Positions 6,136 to 8,537 of a stretch of 8,537 nt of DNA are shown piece by piece (positions within the stretch are counted from its first letter, which is position 1; each line of letters begins with the position of its first letter). The DNA is taken from assembly GCA_007121115.1 (NCBI GenBank), contig SKMI01000029.1, forward strand, positions 1 through 8,537, given 5' to 3'. Origin of the DNA: Paracoccaceae bacterium. GTDB lineage: Bacteria > Pseudomonadota > Alphaproteobacteria > Rhodobacterales > Rhodobacteraceae. The position numbers were made by a program, and so were the translations under genes. The notes beneath the pieces were generated by a model. That model did no database searches. It was given only the letters and a program-made list of their open reading frames with translations, and had not been told where the DNA came from.

Positions 6136-8537
6136 ATGGCTCAGAAAATGCTCATCGATGCCACCCACGCGGAAGAGACCCGCGTGGTCGTGGTTGACGG
6201 AAACAGGGTCGAGGAATTCGATTTCGAGACCGCAAGCCGCCGCCAGCTGGCCGGCAACATCTATCTTGCCAAGGTAACGCGGGTCGAACCCTCGCTGCAG
6301 GCCGCATTCGTCGATTACGGCGGCAACCGGCACGGCTTCCTCGCCTTCAGCGAGATTCATCCTGATTACTACCAGATCCCTGCTGCCGACCGCGAGGCGC
6401 TGTTGGCCGAGGAACAGGCCATGGCGCAGGAGGCCGAGGAGGAAAGCGCCAGGCCCAAGGTGCGCCGGTCCTCCAGCCGGCGCGGGTCCAGCCGCGGCAA
6501 GGCCGAACGTGCCAGGACCGACGACGCGGTGGAAACCCGCGATATCGCCGGGATGGATATCGTCGAACCCGAGGGCGATGGCGATCCGCGCGCCGAAGGG
6601 CAGGACGCGCCGCAAGAGGGCGCGCCCGTAGAGGCTGGAGACACCGAGGGCACCGCCGCGCCTGCGTCCGACGCCGAGGCGCCCGCCACCACGCCGCAGG
6701 ACGCCCGGGAAACGCCGCGCGCAACGGCGGATGCCGAGGTGTCTTCGGATGACACCGATTCCGCGGATGATACCTCGGACGGCGACGACAGCGAGGGGCC
6801 GGACGATGGCCCCTATGTCGCCGCCGACCATGCCGCCGAAACCGATGACCAGATCGAATCGGTCGCGGACGACGATGTGGCCGACGAAGTACGCCCCCGC
6901 CGCCGCCCCCGGATGCGCAAGTACAAGATCCAGGAGGTCATCAAGGTCCGCCAGATCCTGCTGGTGCAGGTCGTCAAGGAAGAGCGCGGCAACAAGGGCG
7001 CGGCGCTGACCACCTATCTGTCGCTGGCCGGGCGCTACTGCGTGCTGATGCCCAACACCGCGCGCGGCGGCGGCATCAGCCGCAAGATCACCAACGCCGC
7101 CGACCGCAAGAAGCTCAAGGATATCGCCGGGGGCATCGAGGTGCCGAAGGGCGCGGGGCTGATCATCCGCACGGCGGGCGCCAAGCGCACCAAGGCCGAG
7201 ATCAAGCGGGACTACGAATACCTGTTCCGCCTGTGGGAGCAGATCCGCGAACTCACGCTGAAATCCATCGCGCCCGCGCCGATCTATGAAGAGGGCGACC
7301 TGATCAAGCGCTCGATTCGGGACCTCTACAACCGCCAGATCGACGAGGTGCTGGTCGAAGGCACGGACGGCTATCGCGTGGCCAAGGACTTCATGAAGAT
7401 GATCATGCCGTCCCACGCCCGCAACGTGAAGCAATACGCCGACCAGATGCCGCTGTTCGCGCGCTATCAGGTGGAAAGCTACCTGGCGGGGATGTTCAAT
7501 CCCACGGTACAGCTTCCCTCGGGCGGCTACATCGTCATCGGCATCACCGAGGCGCTGGTCGCCATCGACGTGAACTCGGGCAAGGCCACGCGCGAAGGCT
7601 CGATCGAGGAGACGGCGCTGCGGACCAACCTGGAGGCGTCCGAGGAGATCGCGCGCCAGTTGCGCCTGCGCGATCTGGCCGGGCTGATCGTCATCGACTT
7701 CATCGACATGGAAGAACGGCGCAACAACGCCGCGGTCGAGAAGCTGCTGAAAGACAAGCTGAAATCCGACCGGGCGCGGATTCAGGTCGGGCGCATCTCG
7801 GGCTTCGGCCTGTTGGAGATGAGCCGCCAGCGGCTGCGGCCGGGGATGCTGGAATCGACCACGCAACCCTGCCCGCATTGCCACGGTACCGGGCTGATTC
7901 GCTCGGATGACAGCGTGGCGCTGGCGATCCTGCGCCAGATCGAGGAAGAGGGCACGCGTCGGCGCACCCGCGAGGTGCTGGTCCGCGCGCCGGTGGAAAT
8001 TGCCAATTTCCTGATCAACCAGAAGCGCGAGCATATCGCCGGGATCGAGGCGCGCTACGGCATGGCCGTGCGGATCGAAGGCGATCCCGCCAAGGTCAGC
8101 CCCGATTTCACGCTCGAGAAGTTCCGCACCGCCACGCGTGTGGTCGAGACCACGGCGCCGGTGGTGTCGGTCGACACCACGCTGATCGAGGATGACCCGC
8201 TGCCCGAAGAGGCGCCGGAAGTGGCGACCGAGGCCGCGTCTGCCCCCGAGCCCGAGCCCGAGGCGCAAGGCGAAGAGGGCGGCGGAAAGCGCAAGCGCCG
8301 CCGTCGGCGGCGGCGGCGCGGTGGCGGCAATGGCGGTGACGTCAACGGCGACACCAATGGCGCTTCGTCCGGCGACGCGAAGCCTGACAGTGAGGACGCG
8401 CCCGCGCCCACTGACACGCAGGCCAACGGGTCGGACAGTGCTGATGCACCTGCCGCCGATGCCTCGGTTGCCGACGAGACCGGCAGCAGTGGCCGCAAGC
8501 CGCGCAAGCGCGGCGGGCGGCGCGGCAAAGGCGCGCG
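6136..8537 (+). CDS. rne: Ribonuclease E, 3'-partial
   Basis: Essential single-strand endoribonuclease and degradosome scaffold for mRNA decay and rRNA/tRNA maturation. 800 codons are visible; the frame runs off the right edge. The start MAQKMLIDAT matches the family N-terminus, with AGGA 4 nt upstream. The S1 domain begins at about 36-80 (AGNIYLAKV, FVDYGG, FLAFSEIHP) and resumes at about 262 (KYKIQEV, KEERGNKGAALTTYLSLAG), split by a roughly 160-residue insertion that is first mixed-charge, then strongly Asp/Glu-rich, ending in RPRRRPR. R345/T346 match the 5'-phosphate sensor. D478 (AIDVNSG) and D521 (VIDFID) correspond to catalytic D303 and D346 of E. coli. The zinc-link CPHC is at 579-582. 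After about residue 670 comes a disordered acidic/basic tail with an Arg-rich block at 718-728. RNase G is excluded by the insertion and long tail. Confidence 0.96.
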   Translation, partial: MAQKMLIDATHAEETRVVVVDGNRVEEFDFETASRRQLAGNIYLAKVTRVEPSLQAAFVDYGGNRHGFLAFSEIHPDYYQIPAADREALLAEEQAMAQEAEEESARPKVRRSSSRRGSSRGKAERARTDDAVETRDIAGMDIVEPEGDGDPRAEGQDAPQEGAPVEAGDTEGTAAPASDAEAPATTPQDARETPRATADAEVSSDDTDSADDTSDGDDSEGPDDGPYVAADHAAETDDQIESVADDDVADEVRPRRRPRMRKYKIQEVIKVRQILLVQVVKEERGNKGAALTTYLSLAGRYCVLMPNTARGGGISRKITNAADRKKLKDIAGGIEVPKGAGLIIRTAGAKRTKAEIKRDYEYLFRLWEQIRELTLKSIAPAPIYEEGDLIKRSIRDLYNRQIDEVLVEGTDGYRVAKDFMKMIMPSHARNVKQYADQMPLFARYQVESYLAGMFNPTVQLPSGGYIVIGITEALVAIDVNSGKATREGSIEETALRTNLEASEEIARQLRLRDLAGLIVIDFIDMEERRNNAAVEKLLKDKLKSDRARIQVGRISGFGLLEMSRQRLRPGMLESTTQPCPHCHGTGLIRSDDSVALAILRQIEEEGTRRRTREVLVRAPVEIANFLINQKREHIAGIEARYGMAVRIEGDPAKVSPDFTLEKFRTATRVVETTAPVVSVDTTLIEDDPLPEEAPEVATEAASAPEPEPEAQGEEGGGKRKRRRRRRRRGGGNGGDVNGDTNGASSGDAKPDSEDAPAPTDTQANGSDSADAPAADASVADETGSSGRKPRKRGGRRGKGA

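Noticed and set aside
5915..6277. 120-codon plus-strand frame overlapping the start of rne
   Set aside because: It is Arg/Ser/Pro-rich shadow sequence with no ribosome binding site or domain, and it conflicts with the certain rne frame.
5857..8268. 803-codon open frame on the minus strand
   Set aside because: It is the antisense of rne; long stop-free antisense frames are expected at this GC content, and rne is certain from its catalytic motifs.
1..8537. A new defence or mobile system hidden in the window
   Set aside because: Apart from one unknown membrane-anchored protein, the genes belong to known housekeeping or metabolic families with intact motifs. There are no mobility genes, no target-site duplications and no visible shift in base composition beyond the short AT-richer promoter at about 4970-5040.

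Overview
The window is GC-rich DNA with codons ending almost always in G or C. The gene types, the insertion inside the S1 domain of RNase E and the style of the intergenic repeats suggest an alphaproteobacterium, most likely of the Rhodobacteraceae/Roseobacter group. This assignment is inferred from protein style, not from a marker gene. Almost all of it reads as ordinary chromosomal housekeeping DNA. I see no transposase, integrase, phage gene, CRISPR array, tRNA or rRNA.

Layout, left to right. (1) 2-676 (+): the C-terminal part of a LysM cell-wall protein whose start lies outside the window. It is followed by a rhomboid intramembrane protease (731-1567, +), probably in the same transcription unit. 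(2) 1568-1732: a convergent spacer with three back-to-back GC hairpins, part of which looks like a dispersed intergenic repeat. (3) 1733-2866 (-): a YbdK-type carboxylate-amine ligase. It is divergent from a DUF3445 / heme-dependent oxidative N-demethylase-like gene (2930-3712, +), with only 63 bp between the start codons. The second gene ends inside a 13-bp tandem repeat. (4) 3783-4943 (-): an unrecognised protein with a Pro/Ala-rich linker and a C-terminal membrane anchor. It diverges from a 3-methyladenine DNA glycosylase (5066-5683, +). The AT-richer gap between them holds two plausible back-to-back sigma-70-type promoters sharing one palindromic -35 hexamer. (5) 5684-6135: a 452-bp gene-free region full of small hairpins, upstream of and probably partly a leader for RNase E. 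(6) 6136-8537 (+): rne, running off the right edge. It carries a complete catalytic core, a long acidic insertion in the S1 domain and the start of a basic, disordered tail.

The genes do not form one pathway. Local pairings worth noting are LysM plus rhomboid (both envelope) and the amine-ligase/N-demethylase pair (possible methylated-amine chemistry, inference only). The clearest items for a second look are non-coding: the shared -35 promoter pair, the repeat that supplies a stop codon, the hairpin/REP-like element and the structured rne upstream region.
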